Positions 51,662-62,843 of a DNA stretch of 64,000 bases are shown here, one piece after another. A program made the translations under genes and the position numbers. The first letter of the stretch is position 1; each line of letters opens with the position of its first letter. The stretch comes from Rhynchopus sp. YZ270_cl-10 (Eukaryota; Euglenozoa; Diplonemea; Diplonemida; Diplonemidae), in NCBI GenBank assembly GCA_964035575.1, contig OZ037851.1, positions 558,001-622,000 on the forward strand. Direction: 5' to 3'. The notes beneath the pieces are model-generated. The model had not been told where the DNA came from, made no database searches, and saw only the letters and a list, made by a program, of their open reading frames with translations.

Positions 51662-52690
51662 CTTCCACACAATCTCCTTCAACCCCTAGGTCACTTTGTC
51701 TCATACGTTTTTTTTTTTTGAAACTCTGAAATAACACATTTCAAAGGAACAAACTAAAAAGGGTCCTTTGGTGTGACCACCCAAACCGATTCTCCGAGGT
51801 TCTTCCGTGGTTCTTCCGTAGGTACTCCGGTAAGGGGGGTATACTTTTTTTTTGTTGTTTTCGGTTTTCGCCACCCGGGGGACTTCGAGACCTGGCAACC
51901 GCACACGTGCCCTCAGGTTGTGTAAAAGTGATTTTGCTGACCAAAACATAAAAGTAACGACCAAAAAAAAAAAAAACGAAAAATGAATTTTCTAAAGCAA
52001 ACTGACGGTGTTGACTTGGCCGTGCAGTCAGACACAGGCCCCTCGACAAGTCAGGACAGTGGCACGTGGGGCACTACTTGGCTGTGCAGTCAGACACCGC
52101 GACCCGGAGGAAAGGGAATGTGCCGCACGCGGGTGCCACAAACACTGGGAAAGCCCCCAAGGCGGCCATGGGATATATAGTTGCGTATTGCACACAGTAG
52201 ACATAATATACACAGTATACACAGTATACACAGTATACACAGTATACACAGTATACACAGTATACACAGTATACACAGTATACACAGTATACACAGTATA
52301 CACAGTATACACAGTATACACAGTATACACAGTATACACAGTATACACAGTATACACAGTATACACAGTATACACAGTACACACTTATACGGGCGGTTCA
52401 TTTTTTTTCAAGGGATTTTTTCCGTTATTTTCGCGCGAAAATGCCATTTTTGGCACGTTTCAACCAATACAAACCCGTGGTGACCTCTCTCAGTCAAATT
52501 TGTGGTCATTTTCCCCTTGTGACAGAAACCAAGAACAGAAAAAAAAAAAGTATACCCCCTAGCAGTTCTCCGAGGTTCCTCCGTGGTTCTTCCGTGGGTT
52601 CCCCGTACCCCTTGAATCACACCAACAGTCCTTATTCGAATTTTTTTGGGGATCCACCCTAGGTTGAAGGAAGGTTGTGCGGAGGAAAAA
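51662..52690. mobile_element. ~1 kb inverted-repeat element with 9-bp minisatellite
   Basis: CTCCTTCAACCCCTAGG near 51672 mirrors CCTAGGTTGAAGGAAGG near 52660; GGGGGTATACTTTTTTTTT faces its complement further in. TTCTCCGAGGTTCTTCCGTGG occurs as a direct repeat in both halves. It contains the 52205-52380 array. The left end resembles 57000-57115. Boundaries are approximate. A partial TA-MITE end (ATTGCTATCG at 51596) abuts it. Confidence 0.55.
52205..52380. repeat. 9-bp minisatellite (ACACAGTAT)n, ~20 copies
   Basis: Same unit, same strand as 28283-28678, inside a different inverted-repeat element 24 kb away. Confidence 0.95.
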
Positions 52691-53208
52691 AACCGATCGT
52701 GGGTATCAGTGGCCATATACGTTGTCAATTCTTCGAGAGAGAGAGAAAGCACTTTTCGCTTGACCACCAAAAACCTATCTTTCTTTTTTGAAACCCTTCC
52801 CCTTTTTTTCAGCCAAAACGAAGGTTATGGGGAATCATAGGTCAGTATAGAACCTTTAGTACTTTTCTCACTCTTTTTCTCTTTTCGAAAAACTGTTGGA
52901 AAAAAAATAGTGCAGCGGCCCACCTTTGTGCAGTACCTCCGGGAGGGGTTTTTTCTTAGTTTCTCCTTATTTCTTCAAAAGGAAAAATACTACCCCCCCA
53001 CGCACATACATCTTGAACTGAATCTGATATCAGACGGAGGTGTTCGGAGCGTTTGTGGCTGCTTGGCATGTTCGTTCAAAAACAATCATAATAAAATATA
53101 AAAAAAAACACAGAAAAATTGATATACTGTGAAAGGAAACTTAGGGGCGAAAAAAAAGAAAAATATCAGAACTTTTGGGGGTTTTTCATTTTAGCCAGAT
53201 TTTTCGGA

Positions 53209-53251
53209 TGCGTTTTTACCTCGATTATATCGGTAAAAACACATCCGTGAA
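53209..53251. repeat. Inverted repeat hairpin
   Basis: CGGATGCGTTTTTACC faces GGTAAAAACACATCCG, one mismatch. Confidence 0.7.
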
Positions 53252-53723
53252 AATCAGGCTGATTTTAAATCATTTTTTCATTTTAAAAAGGGAAAAGGGA
53301 CCAGAAGGATCTAGCAAATGACGAACCGGCCGACCCCCTGAAAGAAAAAAAAAACATGCGTACTGAACCTACATAATAGTTTAAGTTTTTATTCTATTTG
53401 CTGTGTTTTGCTTTCTTTCGTGGTAAGATGCGGGAGGGGAGGAAGTAAATTGCAACGAAACAGAGTGACAATACTGCGACAGTGTCACCGAACTTCTTGC
53501 ATGAACGTATACCGTCAACCTAAAAATGTTGGAACGCTTAAAAATTCCCTGCCATTTCAACATTATTTAACGATAATATTCGAGCAATTGGTGAGAGGGC
53601 GGTGGTTTGATACTTTTTTTTGGTGTGACAAAAATAGTGTGTTCTCAAAACCTGGAAAAGGACAGAGACCACTATCTATATTTTTTTTTCCTTTTATTTT
53701 GTGGCATTTGACATAATCACCTA

Positions 53724-53826
53724 CAGTAGGGCGCTATATTTTGCACCTAATTATGGGTAACTCCAATATTTACCCATAATTAAGTTACCCGTAATAAAAC
53801 GCGTCCGTAATATTGCACGCCTACTG
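53724..53826. mobile_element. 103-bp TA-flanked MITE
   Basis: CAGTAGG at left and CCTACTG at right with TA on both sides (53722-53723, 53827-53828). A perfect 13-bp inner hairpin TAATTATGGGTAA / TTACCCATAATTA lies at about 53751-53785. The end sequence and TA target fit a Tc1/mariner-related MITE. Confidence 0.75.
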
Positions 53827-53946
53827 TATCTACGACGGGTCTGTACATATTTTAATAATCTGTTGGAGGATATCTAGCCTATGAATCAGACTTATCGCAT
53901 GGTGCGCTCCACAACCAAAAAATTTTTTTTTTTTGGAAAACAAAAA

Positions 53947-54077
53947 TCCACCTGATTTTTACCCGCGTATAGGCGCGTATAGGCGCGTAAAGGGCCGTAT
54001 AGGCCCGTACAGGCTGCGTAGAGGCCGTATAGGCCCGAATCCCGTTTTTTTTTTTTTTTGGGGCAAAATCAGGTGGA
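53947..54077. mobile_element. 131-bp inverted-repeat element with CGTATAGGC array
   Basis: TCCACCTGATTTT and its complement AAAATCAGGTGGA bound a minisatellite of CGTATAGGC-type units (53964-54043). Confidence 0.65.
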
Positions 54078-56515
54078 AAAAAACAAAAAAAAAAAAAAAA
54101 AAATGAAAATTTCTAAACAAAACTGAGAACAGGTTGAGAGGGTTTGGGTAGAGAGAGAGGAGAATTCACACCACATACAAAGGGTTGAGCATACAATGAT
54201 GGAAAGCGTAACAAAAAAAAAAAAAACACTGTAGTTGTTGATAGGTAACAACAACAACAACAACAACAACAAAATCAACAAAGTGTCAGGAAATCTGTTT
54301 TTTCAAATATTTTTTCAGCCTCTCAGAAATCTCAGAATATTGAAAACTGGGAAGAAAAATACAAAATAAAGATGTGCAGCTCCCAGCAACGATGTTGGTT
54401 TCCTCTTACCTCATTTAGCGAGGTTCTTGGGAAACTTTATTTTAGCTTTCATTGGTGATACCAAAGGTATTACCTTTTCTTTTTGTACGACAATCAAGAC
54501 TAAACGAAAGAAAGAAACACTTAGTGAACGGGAAGGCTTCTTGCTTACTTTATTCACCTTTTTGGAAGAAGGGGTGGGGATCAGGGTTCTGTGCAATCCC
54601 GCCAATTTTATTTTAAAAACCTTGGCTTGCGTGTAGTGTCAGACGTATCTCCACATATTTTGCTCAGTATGCCTGCTTGTTTTATTTTGAATATCGGCTT
54701 GTGGAGTTGTCATTCTTGACAGTCTTCACCTTCCAGGAATCCTTGCAAGATTTAAAAAAAAATTTTTTTTTGGAGAAAAAAAAATTGCTCAGAATAAAGC
54801 GAACACAAACGCTGTGCAATAAATTGACATTGTCTTCTGTCACATTATTGTACAGTTTTCTGCACGCTCCACAGAGGTAACCCTCATAGTAACACTATAT
54901 GGGTAAAAATAATAATGGAAAAATCGATGAGCTGTGAAGCCTCTCTGTGCTCTGGCCCATCTTTTTGAAAGAAGAATGGGGAATGGGTTGATATAAAGTT
55001 TTTTTGTTTTTGGTTTTTGGTTTTGCTTCGTTGCAAAAGAAAAATGGGGGAGGTGAAAGAAAAAAAAAAAGAAAATGGTACTCGGGAACACCCATCTCAC
55101 GGAAGAGCGTCGATTTTGAGGGTATTGGAATTCGAAGAAAAAAAGGGGAGAGGGGGTCTGGGGGGGGAAGAAATTCTAACACAAACACTGGAAACACCCT
55201 GCTAGCCGCACCCCTATTCTTGGGGGTGGATAAGGTGGTTCACTGGCATTTCACACGAAAGGGGAATTGAGAAAATTTTTTTGAAGAAAAAAAAATAAAT
55301 ACACAGAGCGATCGATGGTCGACCCACTGTGTGCATGGTCGCTCTCGGATGAAGGAAGTTACGCATAGCCATTACCTTCTTGTTGATACCTTACCTTCGA
55401 TGGTCGACCCGTGTGCGCATGGTATACACGTAGACGTTTTCGGCACCAATGAAGGAACCTACTCACAGGGTGCTATTACCATCGTTGATAGAGTGGTCTT
55501 GATGTAAGATGTTTTGACCCCACAGCCAACGCTATGACATTACGCCATCGGAACTAAATGTACCCCCCCATCTGAGTGGCACGACCATATGGTCACCAGA
55601 CCCGCAAGGCTCGGGAGTCTCACCTATATTGCTGTCGACGTGAGAAGGAAAAAAAAAAATGTATTTCAGTGTGCACACACAAAAAGAAAAGTTTATCAGA
55701 TGAACCTAAGCCTCTCGTGTTTAGTCACCTAAAAACCAAAAAAAGGAAGGTTGAGGAGATGATAGACTCTTGTTGATGAGCCCTTTAAAAAAAAAAATAG
55801 AACTGACGTGGGTGATAAGAGATGGGGGTTTTTTTCTTTTGGGTTTTCTCTTCACTGAAGAGAAGTCTGATGTTGGGGGGATAAAAAGTGCAAAACGCGT
55901 ACATACCAATGCATGTAAAGTGAATTTGGTAACGTGCAGACACAAAGCGGGTGCAGGCACGGCGACCAAATTCATAAAAGGTGAAGTTGATAGTGCAAAC
56001 GCCTCTGGTACGCAGGCACTGACACTCCACATTTTTTTTTTTCCTTTTGGTCAAGGCACGCTTGGGTATAAAAGGGTGAAGAAGGGAAAGACACATAATT
56101 ATTCCAGACAGTTCTTCGTTTTGGGGGGTGGGGGTGGGAAGGTACCCCTCCCAGAATGGCAAAATATGAAAAGTGTAGTTGTGAAAACGCATCTCAGCCG
56201 AGCTCATGCAAAGGGTGGAACGGGAGTGGTCCGTACCGTTAGAGAACGGAAATAAAAATATAAAAAAAAATGCCCGAGAGTTTCTTTGCCATCTGCGAAG
56301 GTACCCTATTAGGGTATATGTCCACAAAATAAAGAAAAGTTGAATGAGGTAAAATGCATCTCAAAAACGGGGCACACATCTTTAATCAAAAAAACAAAAT
56401 GTGAATTTTGAAATACAAAGCCCTCTCGTGAACAGTGTACCTCGGTGCCCTAAAAAAAAGCTCGTTTTCTAATGCCTTTGGTTTTGAATGAACTGGAAGG
56501 AGTAAAAAACAAGTA
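54078..56515. other. Gene-free spacer
   Basis: No convincing gene. (AAC)n at 54248-54271; an imperfect direct duplication built on CGATGGTCGACCC at about 55311 and 55398; family A at 55691, B at 55981, F near 56340, E at 56409. Confidence 0.5.
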
Positions 56516-56990
56516 ATTGCTATCGGGAAAAAAAACGGGGTGTGCTGTGGAACTCCACCCTATAGAAATTATCTACAACACACCCAGCACTCTGCTCAAG
56601 CAAAAACAACAACTTTCATTCAAACACCCAGCACTCTGCTCTTCAGCAGGTATGTTAACGCTCTTCGTACGCTGCCAGACCCACTGGACGCCTGCATCTG
56701 ATGAAACGTTCAAGAAGGGGGGCTGTCCTCTTCATCCAGCACCATCTGATCGATAGCGTTGTTGGACGTCGGCTCGGCAGGCTCGGCGTGTTCCAGCTCG
56801 TTTTTGTCCACAGGGTCCCACGCAGTGTCGTCGTCGTTGGAGCAGTGTGGAAGAAGCACAGAATGCACAGACGACAACACGTCGATCACACCAGGCACAT
56901 CAGCACCTCCAGCAAATCGCCAGGATGCTATGGTGGTTTCGAAAATCGCGCGGAGTTTTCCACAGCACACCCGTTTGTTTTCTTAGCAAT
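56516..56990. mobile_element. TA-flanked MITE, copy 2
   Basis: Same family as 7338-7826: starts ATTGCTATCGGG, ends GCAAT, TA on both sides (56514-56515, 56991-56992), inner terminal motif GGGTGTGCTGTGGAA at both ends. The interior contains the minus-strand remnant AEPTSNNAIDQMVLDE, alike in both copies, which may derive from a lost transposase or captured gene. Confidence 0.75.
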
Positions 56991-57096
56991 TACTTGTTCT
57001 TGTTGTTATTGTAATTTTCAACCACCTTCCTTCAACCCTTGTAGGATCAGTCTTATTTTTTTTCGCGAAAATATGAAATTACATATTTCAAGAGAA

Positions 57097-57903
57097 CAAA
57101 TTAAAAAGGGTCCTTATTTGCATTTTTGGGCTCCGCCCGTGCAGTGGTGGGGTCAATCTCGAAAATTGGACAATTTTTTGACCACTTAAATTTTGAGAAA
57201 TATGAGCCCGGTTGCTTATACGTGGGGCCCATTTTTGGCCAAACTTTTCCTCAAAATCTGGTTTTGTAAAATTGACCCTTTACTCCCCCCCCACATCGAT
57301 TTCAATACTATACCTTACTTCACCTACGGTTACCCTTACAGGGGGGGTGAAGGAAGGTAGGTTGACAAATTAAAAAGGGTCCTTATTTGCATTTTTGGGC
57401 TCCGCCCGTGCAGTGGTGGGGTCAATCTCGAAAATTGGACAATTTTTTGACCACTTAAATTTTGAGAAATATGAGCCCGGTTGCTTATACGTGGGGCCCA
57501 TTTTTGGCCAAACTTTTCCTCAAAATCTGGTTTTGTAAAATTGACCCTTTACTCCCCCCCCACATCGATTTCAATACTATACCTTACTTCACCTACGGTT
57601 ACCCTTACAGGGGGGGTGAAGGAAGGTAGGTTGACAAATTAAAAAGGGTCCTTATTTGCATTTTTGGGCTCCGCCCGTGCAGTGGTGGGGTCAATCTCGA
57701 AAATTGGACAATTTTTTGACCACTTAAATTTTGAGAAATATGAGCCCGGTTGCTTATACGTGGGGCCCATTTTTGGCCAAACTTTTCCTCAAAATCTGGT
57801 TTTGTAAAATTGACCCTTTACTCCCCCCCCACATCGATTTCAATACTATACCTTACTTCACCTACGGTTACCCTTACAGGGGGGGTGAAGGAAGGTAGGT
57901 TGA
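57097..57903. repeat. Three identical 269-bp tandem units
   Basis: Units start at 57097, 57366 and 57635 (CAAATTAAAAAGGGTCC) and end GGAAGGTAGGTTGA. By eye the three are identical. Each holds GTGCAGTGGTGGGGTCAAT and TGACCACTTAAATTTTGAGA. Parts resemble 34410-34455, 49225-49300 and 28218-28250. Confidence 0.95.
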
Positions 57904-58110
57904 AAATTGTTTGATTTTAGACTACTATCACAGGATAGCAGTCACTATTTTTTCTTTACAGGATCCATAAAAGGTGGAGAAAAAGGAAACAAAGGGTAAT
58001 GTGCTAAGTCACCTATAAAAATAAAAACAGAAAAAAACAGAACAGAAAAACGTAAAACTAATGGTCCTTCTTCAAATAGCATGGACGGTGCGGGAGGCGG
58101 TACACAAAAA

Positions 58111-58334
58111 CACGGTGTGGCAGTCAGCCAATGACAACCCCAAAGGACAACCCAAATGCCATAATTAGTCATTTTTTTTTTTGGGGTTGGTAATGTCAAC
58201 CCCTGGGTGTCGTCATTAACAACCCAAAAAAAATAAAAATGACTGTCGCAAGACATCTCGCAATAGGGTTGTCACTCAACAAGGATTGTCATATGACATG
58301 TCATTTGGGTCATTGGGCTGACTACCGCACCGTG
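58111..58334. mobile_element. 224-bp inverted-repeat MITE
   Basis: CACGGTGTGGCAGTCAGCC at left faces the near complement of CACGGTGCGGTAGTCAGCCC at right, then AATGAC on both. The interior also has GACAACCC words in both directions. The target duplication is unclear. Confidence 0.65.
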
Positions 58335-59162
58335 AAGTAAAGAGAAAACTAATAAGATGCATGTGCCTCCTGGGGTACAGACATCAAAAAAAAAAGGGGG
58401 GATTTTTTTTTTTTTTTTTTGAGTAGAGCTTTTTTGCACCTACGACAACACTATATTCTAACACTTCAATTGCAAAAAAAAAAGGTCGGTGAACACACAA
58501 GACCAAAAACTTTTAGAAAAAATAAAAACTGTGCAAACAAAATAAAATGCACATTTTTTTCGCTGCTCTTTTTAGGATAGACGTCGACAGAACGGGCGAC
58601 AGTATGGGGGTTTTGAATGGGGTTTTAGGTTATGCTTTTTGTGTTCTTATTTTTTGGTGTTTGTTCTTGTTTGCTTTCTCTCTTTTTTTGGACAGTATGG
58701 GGGCGCGGGGAAGCATAGGACTTTCCTTTTTTGGAACAGAATTCATTGATTTAATTAAAAAAAAAGAAAACAAAAGAACAAGCAGTTTTCTTCCCTTTTT
58801 TATTATTGTTTGGAACGGCCTATAGTAAGAAGGGCGCAGCTGTTGGATGACCTGAGAGATACACCCTGATACTGACTTCCTTCGAAACGGGAATGACTTC
58901 GTGCTGTCGCTGAAAGGGAAGGTCACTGAGGACAACCGCTTTCCTGGGGGAACAAAAAAAAAATTCTCAAAAACCTCAAAAACCTCAAAAAGGGCTCTAA
59001 TATGCAACCCCCCCAGGGTCAAAACACCCAAGATGAAGAAAAAAAACCCCTCCTGAAAACGTAACAAAAAGCCACGAAACGAGAGATCCGCGAGGAACGG
59101 GCTACGTGGACCTCAAAAGAAAAAATGCGAGGTGTCTACACGTTACCAACTCTTCAATTATT

Positions 59163-59196
<34 letters not shown>

Positions 59197-59704
59197 AAAG
59201 ATAAATGTGTCTCACTGTGCACATACATCCTGTAAAAAAAATCTTTAGAACACAAAAAAAGGGGAAAAGACGACGTTGGGCCACACGGGGCACACAGACA
59301 CATCTTTTTAAAAGGGAGGGGCGGAGAGAGGGAGGAGTAAGCAATGATTAGCAGGTTCAGAAGTGAAGTTAACGACATGCAGACATGAGTTCAATTCAAA
59401 AAAAAGGAAAAAAGGGGAAAAGAAAAAGGAGAGAGAGAGAGGGAAAAAATCCCCCCTTGAAAGACTCTTCTTTGTAGGATGCTGTAGCTATTTTTTTTTG
59501 CTCAGAATAAAAAGAAAACTGAGAATACAGTCGCAATCAACACCTGGAGAAGAATAAAACAGAGAACTTTGCAAAAGAGAAAAAAAAGGAGGGACAAATA
59601 TTTTTTTGTTGTAACCACGTCACCTACCAAGCGTAGGTTCTGTACTCTAATGTTACCTAAATGGTGTGGCACGCCCCAAAAAAAAAGTCAGGTTTGTGTA
59701 GTTC
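58335..59704. other. Gene-free spacer
   Basis: A/T-rich; poly-A of about 32 at 59164-59194 and family F at 59196. No convincing gene. Confidence 0.45.
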
Positions 59705-60151
59705 TTATGTAGTGCTAAAAAGGGGGGGTAAAAAAATTTTTACCACCCATTGTGTTAGAGCAGGCCTGACGCCAGAAACAAATACGGGGGAAGCGAAGTC
59801 TTCCAACTCCTCCGCCCTCCGTTTTCTCTTGAACCTGTGACGCTTGTTGCTGAGAAACAGGGCAACAGCGTGTTCAAGAATATTCCCCATCTCTTCGGTA
59901 TTAAACTCGGGTACCTGTTCATGAAGAATCATCAGCTTCTCAATAGTGCTGTGAAAAAGGCGGTGGCGTCTCTTTGCGTAGATGTGGTCCGGGAGAGAGA
60001 ATCCTCGTTCAACAACAACAACGGAAGACGGGAGTGCACGACCGCAGCCTCCAAAACCCGTGCGAGAGTATCCCATTTTCCGACTTGCAATGTTCAAGAG
60101 CAAGAAGACTTCGAGAAAACTGCGTTCTGGCGAAGCCACGGTACGCAACAT
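59705..60151 (-). pseudogene. hAT transposase C-terminal fragment
   Basis: 148 codons without a proper start. FLEVFLLLNIASRKMG followed by LPSSVVVVERGFSLPDHIY and AKRRHRLFHSTIEKLMILHEQ matches the hAT dimerisation domain (x-S-S-x-x-x-ERxFS then RRxRL). The catalytic core is not visible upstream, so this is a decayed piece. It differs from the 21726-23103 element. Confidence 0.65.
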
Positions 60152-60440
60152 TTCAAAAAATTGAGCTTAAAAATGCACTTTTTTTTTTACAGCCAAACTA
60201 TGTCTGGGAAGGGTGGAATGCAAGCTTGCGCCGCAGGCGCACGGTACGCTACTTTTTTCTTTGGCCATCCTTCTTTCTCACTCCTCATTGGGTTCTACGA
60301 GCTCCGTCCGTCAAATGGTGGGTCACAACATGCAGCAAAGTTCGCAGCTATGCAAACTGCTCCCACGTTCACTTTGCATTTTTCTTTCAAAGTCAAGTAC
60401 TGACCATATTTTACACACAAAACCTGAAAATGGCCTGTAT

Positions 60441-60530
60441 AAAACTGACACATGCATTTTAGGTCAAAAATACTCATTTCTCAGCGCAAAGTGACCCCAT
60501 CACAGCACGCACAGACTCGGAAGAACCGAA
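60441..60530 (+). repeat. Single arm of the 29.6 kb palindrome
   Basis: AAAACTGACACATGCATTTT, GGTCAAAAATACTCATTTCT and GTGACCCCATCACAGCACG match the right arm at about 29697-29794 with several differences. Confidence 0.75.
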
Positions 60531-61279
60531 AACAAAAAAAAAAAAAATCCCGATTTTTTGTAGGCAAAAATTGGTGAAAAAAAATTTCCGCCCCCCCGGA
60601 CCCCCCAAATAAAGGTCACTTATAAAAAATATTTTTCCCCTTAAACACCCCCAAAAAAAAGTCATTTTTGTGTAGTTCTTATGTAGTGTGTATGTACTTG
60701 AAAAGTAGGGTAACGTGCCACACCACTAAAGGATTTCTTTTTTTTTAGATTTTTTTGTTTTCTGAAAAATTGGTTGTATTAGTGTAGACACCCGAGGATG
60801 AACTCCACTATAATTGTTTTCTTTTACCCCCCCCATTTTTTTTTTTGCTGACAATGTGTGCCATGCGATAAATTGGTAATTCAATCCCGCCCGCCCTCCA
60901 CACCATTACCCCCCCACTGTTTCCCCCATTGGGAGATATCTAAACCGACCTTTACCCCCACATACCCCCCCGCCACGATGAAATGTCTTGACGCTCACAT
61001 TTTTTTTTGTTCTTTGAATAATTAACGATAACGTGTAGACACCTCGCTTTTTTTTCTCGTGTGACCTCCGCGCAGTTTTTTTTTTTTTTTTTTTTTTGCT
61101 AAATTGTTAGAATTTCGTGTAGTTGCCGCCTGAGTTCCATAACTCCGCTTTGCTACTACTTTTTCTTGGACCATTAACAAAACAGCTTTTTCAAAAAAGG
61201 TTTCAAAAAAATACCCCAAAAAGGGCAGTCCTCTACGGCAGACCTCTAAGAAAATACCCCTTTTTTCTAATTTTTTTTT

Positions 61280-61909
61280 CTATTCAAAGATTGCAATTGA
61301 AGTTCCCCATGCAAGCTGGCGGGGGGTTTTCCCTGCTTCGTTGCGGATGTTGGGGTCTGCACCGTGCTCAAGGAGAGCCTTTGCAGCATTTGTGTGGCCA
61401 AGCTCTGTTGCGAGATGGAGGGAGGTAGTCTGCGAGTTGTCTGGCACGTCCACGTGGATATTACCTTGCTTGAGAAGCCAGGTCAGAACTTTTCCGTTAG
61501 ATTTGTAGTTGGCGGCAGCATAGTGAAGCGGGGTGCTTCCGTAGTCATTTTGGCAGTCAGACACCGCACCGTGCTCGATGAGAATACGGGTCAAGGTAAC
61601 AGAACCACGCTTCACAGCTGCATGGACACATGAATTTCCAAAGTTATCCACACTGTTGACGTCAGCGCCCAGTAGGATCAACGCATGTACCACCATCGCT
61701 GCGTCACTAGAACTCCCCGGACGGAGGCAGGCACTCATCAGAGGGGACTCACCGTACCCGTTCCGTGCATTGATATCACGACGTCCCGCCAGAATCCTCT
61801 GCAATTCTTCAACCAGGTTGCAGTACACAGTATCGTTCATCCCCTGGAACGACTTCCGCAGGTGTGCGTACAGCGCGGTTTCGTGGATCGGGACATCCTG
61901 TCTGGCCAT
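61280..61909 (-). CDS. Ankyrin-repeat protein
   Basis: 209 residues from ATG (61907-61909). Residues 1-50 are a short helical lead (YCNLVEELQRILAGRRDINA). Four full and one partial ankyrin repeats follow: GYGESPLMSACL to GADVNSVD, NFGNSCVHAAVKRGS to GAVSDCQND, YGSTPLHYAAANYKS to DVPDN, QTTSLHLATELGHTNAAKALL to GADPNIRNE, and AGKTPRQLAWGTS. Ankyrin repeats bind other proteins; no further domain, so the partner is unknown. A pyrimidine-rich tract precedes the ATG, without a clear AG. Confidence 0.9.
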   Translation of the reverse strand: MARQDVPIHETALYAHLRKSFQGMNDTVYCNLVEELQRILAGRRDINARNGYGESPLMSACLRPGSSSDAAMVVHALILLGADVNSVDNFGNSCVHAAVKRGSVTLTRILIEHGAVSDCQNDYGSTPLHYAAANYKSNGKVLTWLLKQGNIHVDVPDNSQTTSLHLATELGHTNAAKALLEHGADPNIRNEAGKTPRQLAWGTSIAIFE

Positions 61910-62843
61910 GTTGTGGGGGAGAGGGGAGAGAGAGGAAAATAGAGTATCAGAGAGCAAGGGGTAGTCGGGGGGAGAAGTGTACCAGGGGGTGAGGAAATTA
62001 CCCCAAGAGAAGACTTCTGCTGTCTAAGTTTTTTTTTTTACTTCGTTGAACAAAAGAAAAAAAAGGGGGTGTTGTTTATGGGGGGTGGTGTGTGCTGTTG
62101 GGGGATATTTGAAGTGGGTGGCGGAGGAGGGGAAGGAAGCGAAAGAACGCTTGAAATGAAAGAGGCTTTTTGTGAAGAGGGGCGATTGAATTGAGGGGTT
62201 TTTTTTTTGCTTCGTTCTGCAGTGAAGCGCGACAGAGGTAAGAAAATGCCAATAAAAAATATCGGGTATTTAGTTTGTGCGCTCAAAGCCGGGAAACAAA
62301 AAAGATGAAAAAAAATCCACTGAAGCAAGGTTGTTGTGGTTAAAATGAGCAATTCATAGAACAAACAAGCTTCAGTCTTTTTCAATCCGTTTTTGTTTTG
62401 CCCGCAGCGCTGCCTTCAATCTTTTTTTTTTAGAATTGACAACAACTTGTTTTGTCAAAAAAATAATAATTTTGAAACACCTGCTTGCTTCCGCGTGTTG
62501 TCCTTTCTTTCATAATGAACATGAGACTCGCGAAGCAGTGAGGAGCGTTCAGCTGTCTTCTGGGCTAGGGGAAAACAGCAATAAAATTTGTAAGATGAAT
62601 GTGCCCCTCGTGCACACATATTAGCAAAAAAAAAATCACAACCCACATTACTCTATTACGGCAACAACAACATCATTAACTATCACAAACACATTTAGAT
62701 GATCTATGATTTCGGTTGCCACAAAACAAAAATGACAAATTGTCAAAATCTGCACCCTAAAAATCTAAGGCGAACATCACCCTCACGCACTTTTTCTTTC
62801 TCTTCAAATCCAAACCTCTCGACTTTCTAGATTCCCTTCTACC
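61910..62843. other. Intergenic spacer
   Basis: No gene; family F hairpin at 62588-62622. Confidence 0.45.
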
